From an uncultured Oscillospiraceae bacterium (GTDB taxonomy: Bacteria > Bacillota > Clostridia > Oscillospirales > Oscillospiraceae), in the NCBI GenBank assembly GCA_944386985.1, contig CALXDD010000007.1, positions 1 to 64,000 of the forward strand: a stretch of DNA of 64,000 nucleotides. The letters run 5' to 3'. The notes beneath the pieces are model-generated. The model saw only the letters and a program-made list of their open reading frames with translations. It did no database searches and was not told where the DNA came from. Positions 15,125 to 24,517 of the stretch are shown one piece after another. Each line of letters starts with the position of its first letter. The stretch's first letter is position 1. The position numbers and the translations under genes are program-made.

Positions 15125-16375
15125 CTACCGCTCCTCCGCCTGGGCCCCAAGCAGCCGCAGGTCCCGAAGGATGTCCTCATAGCCCCGCTGGATATGGCGG
15201 ACGCTGCCGATGCGGCTCTCCCCCTCCGCCGCCAGAGCGCCCACCACCATGGCCGCCCCGCCCCGAAGGTCGGTGCACTCCATGGCCGCGCCGGTGAGCC
15301 GCTCCACACCGCACACCACCGCCACCCGGCCCTCCACCCGGATGTCCGCCCCCAGACGGCACAGCTCATCCACATGGCGATACCGGTTTTCAAAGATATT
15401 TTCCACAAATACCGTGGTTCCCCGGCTGCGCAGCAGCGCCGCCATCAGTACCGCCTGAGCGTCGGTTGGGAAACCGGGATAGGGGGCCGTCCGCACCGGC
15501 CGGATGGCTTTGAGCCGTCCGTCGCTCCGCAGACGGATGGCGTCGCCGCCGCTGTGGATGCGGCATCCCGCCTCATGAAGGGCAGCGGTGACTGTGGAGA
15601 GATGGCGGTAGTCCACCCCACGCAGCTCGATCTCGCCCCCTGCGGCAGCGACGGCCGAGAGATAGGTGGCCGCCACAATCCTGTCCGGCATCACGGTATG
15701 TACCACATCGTGGGTCCGCTGGCGGCCCTCCACTGCCACCGTGGAGCTGCCCGCCCCCTGTACCTTGCAGCCCATAGAGCACAGAAATGCCTGGAGATCG
15801 GCGATCTCCGGCTCCCGGGCAGCGTTGAGGATCACCGTGGTGCCCTCGCAGCCGCAGGCGGCCAGCATGGCGTTCTCCGTAGCCCCCACGCTTGGAAGGC
15901 TCAATGTCAGCTCGCAGCCCTGAAGCCGTCTGGCCTCGCACCGAAGCCGTCCGCCGCCGTCCCGGATCTCCGCCCCCAGCTGTCTGAGAGCCGCCAGATG
16001 CAGGTCAATGGGCCGCGGCCCCAGCTCACAGCCTCCGGGCATGGACAGCTCCGCCTGGCCAAACCGGCTGAGGATGGCCCCCAGGAAAATCACCGAGGAG
16101 CGCATCTCCCGCATCAGCCGGTCCGGCACGTCCCACCGGTCCGCTCCGGCGGCGTCCACCAAAAGGGCGTCCTCCGTCCACTCCACCCGGCACCCCAGGT
16201 GGCGCAGAATCTCCACCGAAGCCTCCACATCCCGCAGCCGGGGACAGTTGTGCAGCACAGTGGTGCCCCGGTGGAGGATGGTGGCCGCCAAAATGGGCAG
16301 CACGCTGTTTTTCGCCCCCTGGACCGTCACGGTCCCGCTCAGAGGCCTGCCCCCCGTGATCAAAAACTCTCCCAT
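15125..16375 (-). CDS. murA: UDP-N-acetylglucosamine 1-carboxyvinyltransferase MurA
   Basis: Transfers enolpyruvate from PEP to UDP-GlcNAc, the first committed peptidoglycan step; 416 residues. K22 (VQGAKNSVLP) and the catalytic cysteine C116 in SMPGGCELGPRPIDLH are present, so the enzyme should be fosfomycin sensitive. ATG at 16375 is chosen: the in-frame ATG at 16390 lies upstream of the GGAGGGG ribosome binding site. Placement between murG and ftsQ resembles Bacillus-type clusters. Confidence 0.95.
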   Translation of the reverse strand: MGEFLITGGRPLSGTVTVQGAKNSVLPILAATILHRGTTVLHNCPRLRDVEASVEILRHLGCRVEWTEDALLVDAAGADRWDVPDRLMREMRSSVIFLGAILSRFGQAELSMPGGCELGPRPIDLHLAALRQLGAEIRDGGGRLRCEARRLQGCELTLSLPSVGATENAMLAACGCEGTTVILNAAREPEIADLQAFLCSMGCKVQGAGSSTVAVEGRQRTHDVVHTVMPDRIVAATYLSAVAAAGGEIELRGVDYRHLSTVTAALHEAGCRIHSGGDAIRLRSDGRLKAIRPVRTAPYPGFPTDAQAVLMAALLRSRGTTVFVENIFENRYRHVDELCRLGADIRVEGRVAVVCGVERLTGAAMECTDLRGGAAMVVGALAAEGESRIGSVRHIQRGYEDILRDLRLLGAQAEER

Positions 16376-16440
16376 AGTACCCCTCCGCATAAGATCATGG
16401 CTGAAACTACACCATCTTATGCGCAGGGGTCCCGTTTTGC

Positions 16441-17562
16441 TTATCGCAGCAGCCCCATCACCGTCTCATAAATCCGCTGGTTGGCGTCGGGAACGCCCAG
16501 GGCCGCCATTTTCTGTTCCATCCCCAGCCGCAGGTTCTCATCGCCGAGGATCTTCCGTGTCTCGTCCAGCAGCCGCTGTCCGCTGCTCTCCGCCTCCAAA
16601 ATCAGTTCCGCCGCCCCGTGGTCAGAGAGGACCCGGGCGTTCTTCTCCTGGTGGTTGTTGGCCACGTTGGGGCTGGGCACGATGATGGCCGCTGCCCCGA
16701 GGGCCGTCAATTCGCTGATAGTGGACGCCCCCGCCCGGCACAGCACCACATCGGCAGCCCGCATCACTGTGGGCATGTCGTAAATATACTCCCGGACCTC
16801 CACCAAAATCTGACGGCCAAGGTCGATGTTCCTCTCCCCTAAAATCCGGTTGATCCGGGGAATGCCGTAGGTCCCGGCGCCGTGGATGTGGTGGAAGCGG
16901 CAGTTTTTCAACTCCTCGGTGATAAAATCCGCCATCTGGATGTTCATCTCCCGGGCCCCGAGACTCCCCCAGAAGGACAGCACCAGGGGTTTCCCATCGT
17001 CCAGCCCCAGCCGACGCTTGGCCTCGGGCCGGTCCATGGTGAAAAATTCCCCCCGGATGGGGGTACCGGTAACCTTCACCTTCTCCGGGTGGTGGTAATT
17101 CTTCCGGCAGTCCTCAAAGCCCACCATGATCACACTGGCGTAAGGCTCTAAGAGCTTTGTGGTAAGGCCGGGGATGGCGTTGGACTCATGGACTGCCGTG
17201 GGGATGCCCCGTGCGGCGGCAGAGCGGATCATGGGGTAGCTGGCGTAGCCGCCGGTACCCACTACCAGATCCGGACAAAAGTCATCCAGGAGCTTTTTCG
17301 CTTCATGGGGGGCGGTGAAATAGTGATGGAGGGACTGGAGGTTGTAAACTACCTCCTTGGGGCTCAGAGACCGGTGGAATCCGGAAATCTCCACGGACCG
17401 GAAGGGATAGCCCGCCTGCTCCACCAGGCGGCGCTCCATGCCCCGGTTGGCTCCCACGAAGAGGATCTCCGTGTCCGGCATCCGCCGCTTCATAAGCCCC
17501 GCCAGAGCCAGGGCAGGATTCACATGTCCCGCGGTGCCCCCGCAGGTAAAGATCACTTTCAT
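16441..17562 (-). CDS. murG: UDP-N-acetylglucosamine-lipid I N-acetylglucosaminyltransferase MurG
   Basis: Peripheral membrane GT-B glycosyltransferase that converts lipid I to lipid II, 373 residues. The N-terminal glycine loop is GGTAGHVNPALA (residues 8-19). Other family motifs are HESNAIPG and, in the C-terminal domain, the UDP-GlcNAc site around GGAG/CRAGASTISELTALG (residues about 255-275). ATG at 17562 is preferred to an upstream frame extension inside ftsW. It starts 5 bp after the ftsW stop. Confidence 0.95.
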   Translation of the reverse strand: MKVIFTCGGTAGHVNPALALAGLMKRRMPDTEILFVGANRGMERRLVEQAGYPFRSVEISGFHRSLSPKEVVYNLQSLHHYFTAPHEAKKLLDDFCPDLVVGTGGYASYPMIRSAAARGIPTAVHESNAIPGLTTKLLEPYASVIMVGFEDCRKNYHHPEKVKVTGTPIRGEFFTMDRPEAKRRLGLDDGKPLVLSFWGSLGAREMNIQMADFITEELKNCRFHHIHGAGTYGIPRINRILGERNIDLGRQILVEVREYIYDMPTVMRAADVVLCRAGASTISELTALGAAAIIVPSPNVANNHQEKNARVLSDHGAAELILEAESSGQRLLDETRKILGDENLRLGMEQKMAALGVPDANQRIYETVMGLLR

Positions 17563-17566
17563 TGCG

Positions 17567-18763
17567 CTACCCCGCTTTCGGTGCCGGAATCTGACGTGAG
17601 ACGCTGAGGACAATGCCCACTTCAAAAAGCTGGATCAAAAGGGCGGTGCCGCCGTAGCTGAAGAAGGGAAGGGAGATACCGGTGGTGGGCAGAAAGCCGG
17701 TGACCACAGCGATGTTCAGCATCGCCTGCAGGCCGATCTGCGTGGTAACGCCCACCGCCAGCAGCGCGCCGTACCGGTCCCGGGCCTTAATGGCGATCCA
17801 GTAGCCCCGGACCACCAGCACCGCGAAGAGGACCAGAATGAGACAGGCGCCGATGTAGCCCAGCTCCTCACAGACCACGGCAAAGATAAAGTCGTTGTGC
17901 TCCTCGGGAAGGAACAGGAACTTCTGGCGGCTCTTTCCAAGGCCCACCCCCAGAAGTCCGCCGGACCCGATGGCAATGAGGCTCTGGGCCAGCTGCCAGC
18001 CGTCCCCCCGGAAGTCGGACCAGGGATCGTGCCACAGTTCGATGCGGCTGGAGTTGTAGCCGATGATTTTCATCAGGGGCGTAAACAGCACTGCGTAGGC
18101 GACGCCCCCGGCCCCCAGCACACCGGCGGCCACCCAGCCTCCGTGCATGCCGCCCACCACCATCATCACCGCGCCGATACCCAAAATCAGGATGCAGCCG
18201 GAGAGATGGGGCTCATTGAGAAGCAGAAAGGCGTAGACCGCCAGGATGCATGCGTAGGGCAAAATGCCGTAGCGGAAGGTCCGCATCCGTTCCTTCCGCT
18301 GGGCGATGGTGGCAGCAAAGTATAGAATAACGCCCAGCTTGCCAAGTTCCGAGGGCTGAAACTGAGGACCCGCCACAATAAACAGGTGGAGCCACCGGGT
18401 GGCGTTGTTGCGGGTAATGCCAAGCCCCGGCACCAGCACCAGCACCAGCAGGGCCAGAGAGCCCAGCAGGGCGATGGTGGAGAAGCCCAGGAGGCGGTGG
18501 TAGTTGATCTTGCTGACCACCATCATGATGGCGATGCCCGCCGCGGCAAAAACAGCCTGGTCCCGAATGTAATAGAAGGGGTCCCCCTCGTCGTTGATGG
18601 CGGAGGGAAAGCTGGCGGAAAACAGCATAATGAGGCCGATGCCCGTCAGCATCAGTACCAGCACCAGGAAAGGCAGATCCACCGGCCCCTTGGCCAACTC
18701 CTGCAGTTCCCGCACCTTATGACGTTTTTCCCGCTGTCGGCGGCGCTTTTCCTCCCGGGTCAT
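17567..18763 (-). CDS. ftsW: SEDS-family lipid II polymerase FtsW/SpoVE
   Basis: Polytopic peptidoglycan glycosyltransferase of the septum, 398 residues, with about ten membrane helices after a highly charged N-terminal tail (MTREEKRRRQREKRHK). SEDS marks are HLSGCILILGIG, the large loop WSDFRGDGWQLAQSLIAIGSGGLLGVGLGKSRQK and LPFFSYGGTALL near the C-terminus. ATG at 18763 follows GGGAGAG; the longer in-frame extension has no ribosome binding site. Its partner is probably the transpeptidase encoded at 21441-23786. Confidence 0.93.
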   Translation of the reverse strand: MTREEKRRRQREKRHKVRELQELAKGPVDLPFLVLVLMLTGIGLIMLFSASFPSAINDEGDPFYYIRDQAVFAAAGIAIMMVVSKINYHRLLGFSTIALLGSLALLVLVLVPGLGITRNNATRWLHLFIVAGPQFQPSELGKLGVILYFAATIAQRKERMRTFRYGILPYACILAVYAFLLLNEPHLSGCILILGIGAVMMVVGGMHGGWVAAGVLGAGGVAYAVLFTPLMKIIGYNSSRIELWHDPWSDFRGDGWQLAQSLIAIGSGGLLGVGLGKSRQKFLFLPEEHNDFIFAVVCEELGYIGACLILVLFAVLVVRGYWIAIKARDRYGALLAVGVTTQIGLQAMLNIAVVTGFLPTTGISLPFFSYGGTALLIQLFEVGIVLSVSRQIPAPKAG

Positions 18764-18797
18764 GGAACTCTCCCTTACTTCATAATTTCGTGCCGGT

Positions 18798-19790
18798 TCA
18801 GTTGACCAGCGTGCGGCCCATGGCGCCGAAGTAGGCCAGGGCACAGAATACCGCGGAAATGGAGGTGAACAGCACGACGATCTTCATCTCGCTCCATCCG
18901 CACAGCTCAAAGTGGTGGTGCAGCGGCGCCATTTTGAAAAACCGCTTGCCATGAGTCAGTTTGAAGTATCCAACCTGTATAATATCAGACAAAGTTTCCA
19001 GAATGTATATGATCCCTACCAGGATCAGAATGAGGGGAATGTCGAAGGCAAAGGCCAGGGCCGCCACCGCGCCCCCTAAAAACAGGGAGCCGGTGTCCCC
19101 CATGAACACCTTGGCGGGGTGGGCGTTGAAGATAAGGAAGCCCAGAAGCCCCCCCAGCATAGCCCCGGCGAAGACCCCCAGCTGCCGGTACCCCCACCAG
19201 GTGGCCACCGACACGAAGAACAGGGCCACCGGAATGGTCACAGAGGTGGCAAGGCCATCCAAGCCGTCGGTGAGGTTCACCGCATTCACGGTGCCCACAA
19301 TGACAAAGGCGGCAAAGACCATATACACAAACCAGTTGAGGTGGATGGTGGTCTGGAAGAAGGGCACATAGAGGTTGGGGGACAGCATCCCCTCCAGCCG
19401 CATCAGCTGGAGGAAGACGATGGCCGCCGCCACCTGCAGAAGAAATTTCTGGGGGGCGGTGAGGCCCAGGTTCTGGTGCTTGTGGACCTTCTCATAGTCG
19501 TCAAGAAAGCCGATGATCCCAAATACCAGGGCAAAGGCATAGACATAGAGGTGGGTAAAATCTCCCGCCAGCATCTGCTTCCAGCCCACCGCGACAATGG
19601 CCACACCAATGCCCAAAATGAACATCAGTCCGCCCATGGTGGGGGTGCCGGCCTTGCCGGCGTGCCACTTGGGTCCGTCCTCCCGGATGCTTTGACCGGC
19701 CTTCAGCCGCCGGAGGGCAGGCAAAATCACCTTGCCGCCCACTAAGGCGGTGACGGCAAAGCTGATGAGACACGCAAGAATCATTTCCAT
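18798..19790 (-). CDS. mraY: Phospho-N-acetylmuramoyl-pentapeptide-transferase MraY
   Basis: Membrane enzyme that loads phospho-MurNAc-pentapeptide onto undecaprenyl phosphate to give lipid I, 330 residues, ten membrane helices. Key segments are the KAGTPTMGGLMF loop (about 46-57), LDDYEKVHKHQNLGL with the catalytic aspartates, NAVNLTDGLDGLATS and the cytosolic HHHFELCGWSE near the end. The gap to ftsW is only 34 bp; no murD lies between them. Confidence 0.96.
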   Translation of the reverse strand: MEMILACLISFAVTALVGGKVILPALRRLKAGQSIREDGPKWHAGKAGTPTMGGLMFILGIGVAIVAVGWKQMLAGDFTHLYVYAFALVFGIIGFLDDYEKVHKHQNLGLTAPQKFLLQVAAAIVFLQLMRLEGMLSPNLYVPFFQTTIHLNWFVYMVFAAFVIVGTVNAVNLTDGLDGLATSVTIPVALFFVSVATWWGYRQLGVFAGAMLGGLLGFLIFNAHPAKVFMGDTGSLFLGGAVAALAFAFDIPLILILVGIIYILETLSDIIQVGYFKLTHGKRFFKMAPLHHHFELCGWSEMKIVVLFTSISAVFCALAYFGAMGRTLVN

Positions 19791-19845
19791 TGGTATTTTC
19801 TCCCTCGCTCTCCCGCCCCCAGGCGGGCTCTTTCGTTCTTCCTGA

Positions 19846-21300
19846 TTATTTCATATGCGCCCGCTGCCGGAGATATTCTGCCACCACTTCCCGCTCGTCC
19901 AGGTGGTGCTTCTCATGGCCGATGACCTGATAGTCCTCGTGGCCCTTGCCGGCCAGGACGATCACATCTCCGCTCCGGGCGTGGTCGATGGCGTAGTGGA
20001 TGGCCTCCACCCGGTTTTCCACCACCACATAGGGGGTGTCCGTGTGGGCCATGCCCGTTAAAATATCCTGAATGATGGCGCCGGGCTCCTCAGTCCGGGG
20101 ATTGTCGGAGGTGACCACCACAAAGTCGGCCTTTTCCGCTGCGATACGCCCCATTTGGGGCCGCTTGGTCCGGTCACGGTCGCCGCCGCAGCCGAAGAGG
20201 GCCACCACCCTGCCCCTGGCAAAGCCCCGCACCGCCGTCAGCACATTCTCCAGGGCGTCGGGGGTGTGGGCGTAATCAATGAGAATGGTATAATCTCCGT
20301 CGGTGGGAACCGGCTCCACCCTACCTTTCACATGGGCCGTAGCGGCCAGCACCCTGGCGCTCTCCTCATAGGAGATGCCCAGAGCCTTGGCGGCCGCCAA
20401 CACCCCAAGGGTATTATATACCATAAATCCACCGGGTATGGCAACCGCAATGTTCACCGAATTTTCTCCCTCCCGGGCCGTAAAGGCAATGCCATCGGCA
20501 CAAAGGCGGATGTTTTCGGCCCGAAGATCGCCTCCGTGCTCCCCGAAGGTGACCACGCGGCAGGTGGCGTCCTTCAAAAGCCGTGCGCACCAGGGGTCGT
20601 CGGCGTTGCACACCCCCACCTCACAGCGGCAAAACAAAATGGCTTTGGCGTCGCAGTAGGCCTCCATGGTGCCGTGGAAGTCCAGGTGGTCCTGGGTCAG
20701 ATTGGTGAAGATGCCCACGGCGTACCGGATGCCCCGGACCCGCTCCAGATAGAGGGCGTGGGAGGACACCTCCATCACCACATGGGTGCAGCCGGCGTCG
20801 GCCATCTGCCGGAGAAGGCCCTGCAGCTCAAAGGACTCCGGGGTGGTCCGCTCCGTGTGGAGCACCTCGCTTCCGATCATGTTCTGGTTGGTGCCGATGA
20901 GGCCCACCTTGGCCCCCACTGCCTTCTCCAGCACATCCTTGAGAAGATAGGTGGTGCTGGTCTTGCCGTTGGTACCGGTAACGCCCACCATGGTCATGGC
21001 GTCGGCGGGGTGGCCGTAATAGTTGCAGCCCACATCCGCCAGGGCCTTCCGGGTGGAGGCCACCCGGACGTAGGGGATCTCCACCCCCTCCGGCGCCCGT
21101 TCGCACAGCACGCAGGCCGCTCCCCGCTCCGCGGCAGAGGGGATGAACTTGTGTCCGTCGGTCTCATAGCCGGTCATGGCCACAAAGAGGTCGCCCTTGG
21201 CGGTCTTTCGGGAATCGTAGCTGACAGCGGGAATCTCCATCTCCAGGTCCGCCCGGACCTCTAAGGTGGGGACGCCCTGTAGCAGTTGGCGCAATTTCAT
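19846..21300 (-). CDS. murE: UDP-MurNAc-tripeptide synthetase MurE
   Basis: Cytosolic ATP-dependent ligase adding the third stem-peptide residue, 484 residues. The P-loop is GVTGTNGKTST (residues 106-116) and the middle-domain motif HVVMEVSSHAL is present. DNPRTEEP in the C-terminal domain is the motif of enzymes specific for meso-diaminopimelate, rather than the lysine type. The peptidoglycan is thus predicted to contain meso-DAP. It lies between the PASTA transpeptidase and mraY; murF is not in the cluster. Confidence 0.95.
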   Translation of the reverse strand: MKLRQLLQGVPTLEVRADLEMEIPAVSYDSRKTAKGDLFVAMTGYETDGHKFIPSAAERGAACVLCERAPEGVEIPYVRVASTRKALADVGCNYYGHPADAMTMVGVTGTNGKTSTTYLLKDVLEKAVGAKVGLIGTNQNMIGSEVLHTERTTPESFELQGLLRQMADAGCTHVVMEVSSHALYLERVRGIRYAVGIFTNLTQDHLDFHGTMEAYCDAKAILFCRCEVGVCNADDPWCARLLKDATCRVVTFGEHGGDLRAENIRLCADGIAFTAREGENSVNIAVAIPGGFMVYNTLGVLAAAKALGISYEESARVLAATAHVKGRVEPVPTDGDYTILIDYAHTPDALENVLTAVRGFARGRVVALFGCGGDRDRTKRPQMGRIAAEKADFVVVTSDNPRTEEPGAIIQDILTGMAHTDTPYVVVENRVEAIHYAIDHARSGDVIVLAGKGHEDYQVIGHEKHHLDEREVVAEYLRQRAHMK

Positions 21301-21440
21301 AGATACTTTCCTCTTTCCTTCTGTACTCTCCGCCTCCGGCGGCGCTTTCCCAGATAGTATAGTACAATTTTTTGCGCTATTGTGCGTGGATTGTGCCGAC
21401 TACCCTGCAAAACCTGCTGATTTTATTTTTACCTTTTTCT

Positions 21441-23786
21441 TTAGTCCTGAATAGAGGTATCGCCGAACCGGACGTCTACCACAGACCCGGCGGCCAGCTG
21501 GGTACCCTCGCTCTGGCTCTGACTGATGGCGATGACCGTCTTGCTGCTCTGGTTGGTGTTGCCGGTAACCTTCATGATAAGGCCCGCTTCACTCAGGCGC
21601 TTGTTGGCCTCGGAGGCGCTGAGTCCCACCACGCTGGGCACGGTGCAGAGGGTATCCGGCTTTTCCTCTCCCATATAGAGGATGATCTCCGCATTGCCGG
21701 GGACGATGGCGCCGCCCAGCGGCGTCTGGTCGGTGACTGTCACGCCGTCGCCCACCACCTTATAGTGGGCAAAGCCGTAGTCCTCCAGACGCTGCTCCGC
21801 CTGCTCCAGGGTCATACCGATGACGTTGGGCACAGTAGCATCGGCGCCTACCACCTCCTCGGCGGAATACTCAGGGTCGATGCCGAGGTAGGGCAGAATG
21901 TTCTCCAGAATCTCGCTGGTCACCGGGGCTACCATCTGGCCGCCGGAGACATAGGTGCCCGTATCCCGGCCGGGGCTGTCCAGCGTCATCATCAAAATGA
22001 CCTGGGGATCGTCGGCGGGCGCCATGCACACAAAGGATACCACCACGTCGTCGCTGCCGTTCTTCTCGGCGGTGCCGGTCTTGCCGCCCACCTTGTAGCC
22101 CAGCACCGCACCGTTGCGGCCGGTGCCCTCGTCCACCACATATTGGAGGATCTGACACACGGTCTTGCTGGTCTCCTCACTGATGACCTGCCGCACAGGG
22201 GTTGCGTCGTGCTGCTGCACTACGTTGCCGTTGCTGTCCACAATTTTCTCCACCACATAGGGGGTGTAGAGGTAGCCGCCGTTGATGCAGGCCGCCTGGG
22301 CCGCGATGAGCTGGAGGGGCGTCACGGTGAAGTTCTGGCCGAAGGAGTAGGTGGCCAGGTCCACGATGCCGAAATCCTCCCGGTTCTTGGCCACGCCCAG
22401 CTGCTCACCCTGGAGATCCACCCCGGTCTTCTCTCTCAGGCCGAAGGCCTCCATGTAGTCATAGAAGGTGTCGGTCCCCATGGCCATGGCCATGGTCATA
22501 AAGGCGGGGTTGCAGGAGTTTGCCGTGGCCTCCGCCAGGGTCTCATGGCCGTGGCCGGTGCGCTTGTCGCAGTGGATGGGGAGGCTCCAGCCGGGCACCA
22601 TCAGATAACCCTTGCACTCATAGGTGGAGGAGGTGGTGGCCGCCCCCTCCTCCAACGCCATGGAAAGCGTCAGGATCTTGAAGGTGGAGCCGGGCTCATA
22701 GGTGTCGTTGATGCACTTGTTGCGCCACTGCTCGTACTGCAGCTGCTCCAGCACCGTGCCGTACTCCTCCTCAGAGGCGAGGCTCAGTTCCTGCTGCAGC
22801 ACCTGGCTGTAGATCTCACCGTAGTTCTCCAGATCGTAGTTGGGATACGAGGCCATCCCCAGAATGGCCCCGGTGTTCACATCCAGACAGATGGCGGTGC
22901 CGCCGTTTTTCACCTGGTACTTCAGCGCCGCCTCCTCCAGTCCGCTCTCCAGATAGGACTGAATGGTGGTGTCGATGGTAAGATAGATGTTGTTGCCGTT
23001 CTGGGCGTCAAAATACTGCTCGTACTGGTAGAGCATGGGCTGGTTGTTGGCGTCCTTGGCGGAGACTGTGAGGCCGGTGGTGCCCTGGAGCACGTCCTCG
23101 TACACCGCCTCGGTGCCGTAAGCCCCCCGGTTCTCCGCGTTCACAAAGCCGATCACATGGGAGGCCAGCGTGTGATAGGGGTAGTAGCGCTTGGAGTCGG
23201 TGGTGAGATAGATGCCCCGCAGGCGCTCCTGATTGTCCTCCAAGACCTCGTTGCCCTGATCGTCGATTTCACCGTTGATAAAGCGGCGGACCTCGTCGGC
23301 CACGTCCTGATCCACCTTGCTCCGCAGAATGTCGTACTGGGAGTAGGTGGCCTCCATCCGCTCTAAAATGCTGTCCTCCTCCAGCTCCAGAATCCGGGCC
23401 AGGCCCCGGGCCACATACTCCTTATACTGGTTTTTCAGCTTGGAGGTGCTGTCCGCCTCGTTCACCGCCTCGCTGCGCTCGGCGATCTCCTTGGGGGAGA
23501 TGAACACCGTCTCCGTGGATGCGGACACCGCCAGAGTGTTGCCGTTTCGGTCGTAGATGGTGCCTCGGGAAGCGGAGATGGTGGTGGACAGGGTCTGCTG
23601 GTCGGCGGCCCGGGCCTTCAGCTCCTCGTGGTCGTTGATCTGCAGCTGAAACAGCTGGTAGAAGAGGGTGACGGTGCATACCACGCCGAAAAACACCATA
23701 AACCAGACCGTCCTGCGCTGGATGGTCTGGCTGGCCCGGCGGGCGTTCTCCTCCTTACGTCTGCGCTTGTAGTTCCTACTGATCAC
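21441..23786 (-). CDS. spoVD: Class B penicillin-binding protein with two PASTA domains (SpoVD/FtsI type)
   Basis: Septal peptidoglycan transpeptidase of 781 residues. A short basic tail and one membrane helix (about 27-47) precede the dimerisation domain (ISASRGTIYDRNG at 70-82). The catalytic domain has S367-T-F-K370, SCN (in ANSCNPAF) and KTGT. Two PASTA repeats form the C-terminus (VPNVIGMTLEQAE... and VPSVVGLSASEAN...). GTG at 23786 is chosen because AAGGAGG lies 8 bp upstream; the frame extends further but without a site. PASTA domains occur in both vegetative PBP2B and sporulation SpoVD. Since it is the only class B protein in the cluster, it may do both jobs. Confidence 0.9.
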   Translation of the reverse strand: MISRNYKRRRKEENARRASQTIQRRTVWFMVFFGVVCTVTLFYQLFQLQINDHEELKARAADQQTLSTTISASRGTIYDRNGNTLAVSASTETVFISPKEIAERSEAVNEADSTSKLKNQYKEYVARGLARILELEEDSILERMEATYSQYDILRSKVDQDVADEVRRFINGEIDDQGNEVLEDNQERLRGIYLTTDSKRYYPYHTLASHVIGFVNAENRGAYGTEAVYEDVLQGTTGLTVSAKDANNQPMLYQYEQYFDAQNGNNIYLTIDTTIQSYLESGLEEAALKYQVKNGGTAICLDVNTGAILGMASYPNYDLENYGEIYSQVLQQELSLASEEEYGTVLEQLQYEQWRNKCINDTYEPGSTFKILTLSMALEEGAATTSSTYECKGYLMVPGWSLPIHCDKRTGHGHETLAEATANSCNPAFMTMAMAMGTDTFYDYMEAFGLREKTGVDLQGEQLGVAKNREDFGIVDLATYSFGQNFTVTPLQLIAAQAACINGGYLYTPYVVEKIVDSNGNVVQQHDATPVRQVISEETSKTVCQILQYVVDEGTGRNGAVLGYKVGGKTGTAEKNGSDDVVVSFVCMAPADDPQVILMMTLDSPGRDTGTYVSGGQMVAPVTSEILENILPYLGIDPEYSAEEVVGADATVPNVIGMTLEQAEQRLEDYGFAHYKVVGDGVTVTDQTPLGGAIVPGNAEIILYMGEEKPDTLCTVPSVVGLSASEANKRLSEAGLIMKVTGNTNQSSKTVIAISQSQSEGTQLAAGSVVDVRFGDTSIQD

Positions 23787-23840
23787 ATCAGGTTCCTCCT
23801 TTTGGGCAGCCTTTGCCCGGGCAAAACAGATCGGATAGTC

Positions 23841-23878
23841 TGTGGGGAGTAAGAGAGACCGCTCTCTTACTCCCCACA
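23841..23878. repeat. Perfect 17-bp inverted repeat between ftsL and spoVD
   Basis: Arms 23841-23857 and 23862-23878 (TGTGGGGAGTAAGAGAG and its complement) with a 4-nt loop. No T-run follows on either strand, so it is not a standard terminator. In the transcript it would form a very stable hairpin in the 119-nt gap. Confidence 0.85.
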
Positions 23879-23905
23879 CAAACACTTAATACACTATAGC
23901 GGCCC

Positions 23906-24484
23906 TCAGCGGAAATATTCCACCGCATGCAGGATGGTCTGCCAGATCTGCTCCAGGACCTGGGCCGCGCCCTGGCTGTCCTGCTCATAGACCACGGCGT
24001 TGTCCGGGTCGGAGAGGTCGATGTAGTAGACCTGACTGTCGCTGGGAAGACTCATGCCGGCGGCCAGCGCCTGCTCCTTGACGCTGACCAGATCGAAAGC
24101 CTGCTCATACTGGGTCAGCAGCGTCACCTGACGGGTCTCCAGTTCCGCGACCTGGCTGCGCATGGACACCACGCTGTTGGAAATGGTGGCCAGCTCCACA
24201 TAGCTCAGCACCACCAGCACCATCAGCACCGCCACCGCCGCCGCTCCCAGCACCATCACCGGAGAGAGATGCTGCGCGGGCCGCACTTTGGCTTTGGCGT
24301 GGGCATGGGCCCTGGAGATAACGTCCGCCGAGGTCTCCTCCAGCGAGGGCGTATACAGGTCCGGGTCCATCCGGCCGGTGTCATCCAGCTGGCGCTCCAA
24401 TGTACCAAAGTCATATGCCAGGGAGCCGTTTACCATTCCCGTCGCACGCCGGCGGCTTCTCTCATAGGTTGCGGCAGCAGCCAT
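23906..24484 (-). CDS. ftsL: FtsL-like cell division protein
   Basis: 192-residue bitopic protein in the usual ftsL position between rsmH and the transpeptidase. A long cytosolic region (residues 1-72) is followed by one membrane helix (about 74-96). A coiled-coil/leucine-zipper stretch follows (ELATISNSVVSMRSQVAELETRQVTLLTQYEQ), ending with KEQALAAGMSLPSDSQVYYIDL, the typical FtsL end of a zipper. Identity is low across the family, so assignment rests on topology and position. The cytosolic part is longer than in E. coli FtsL. Confidence 0.8.
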   Translation of the reverse strand: MAAAATYERSRRRATGMVNGSLAYDFGTLERQLDDTGRMDPDLYTPSLEETSADVISRAHAHAKAKVRPAQHLSPVMVLGAAAVAVLMVLVVLSYVELATISNSVVSMRSQVAELETRQVTLLTQYEQAFDLVSVKEQALAAGMSLPSDSQVYYIDLSDPDNAVVYEQDSQGAAQVLEQIWQTILHAVEYFR

Positions 24485-24517
24485 GTACTCACAGTCCTTT
24501 CTCCATCAGTTTCCCCA

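Noticed and set aside
14186..16471. Long open frame opposite ftsQ and murA
   Set aside because: Antisense shadow; both minus-strand genes carry complete active-site motifs.
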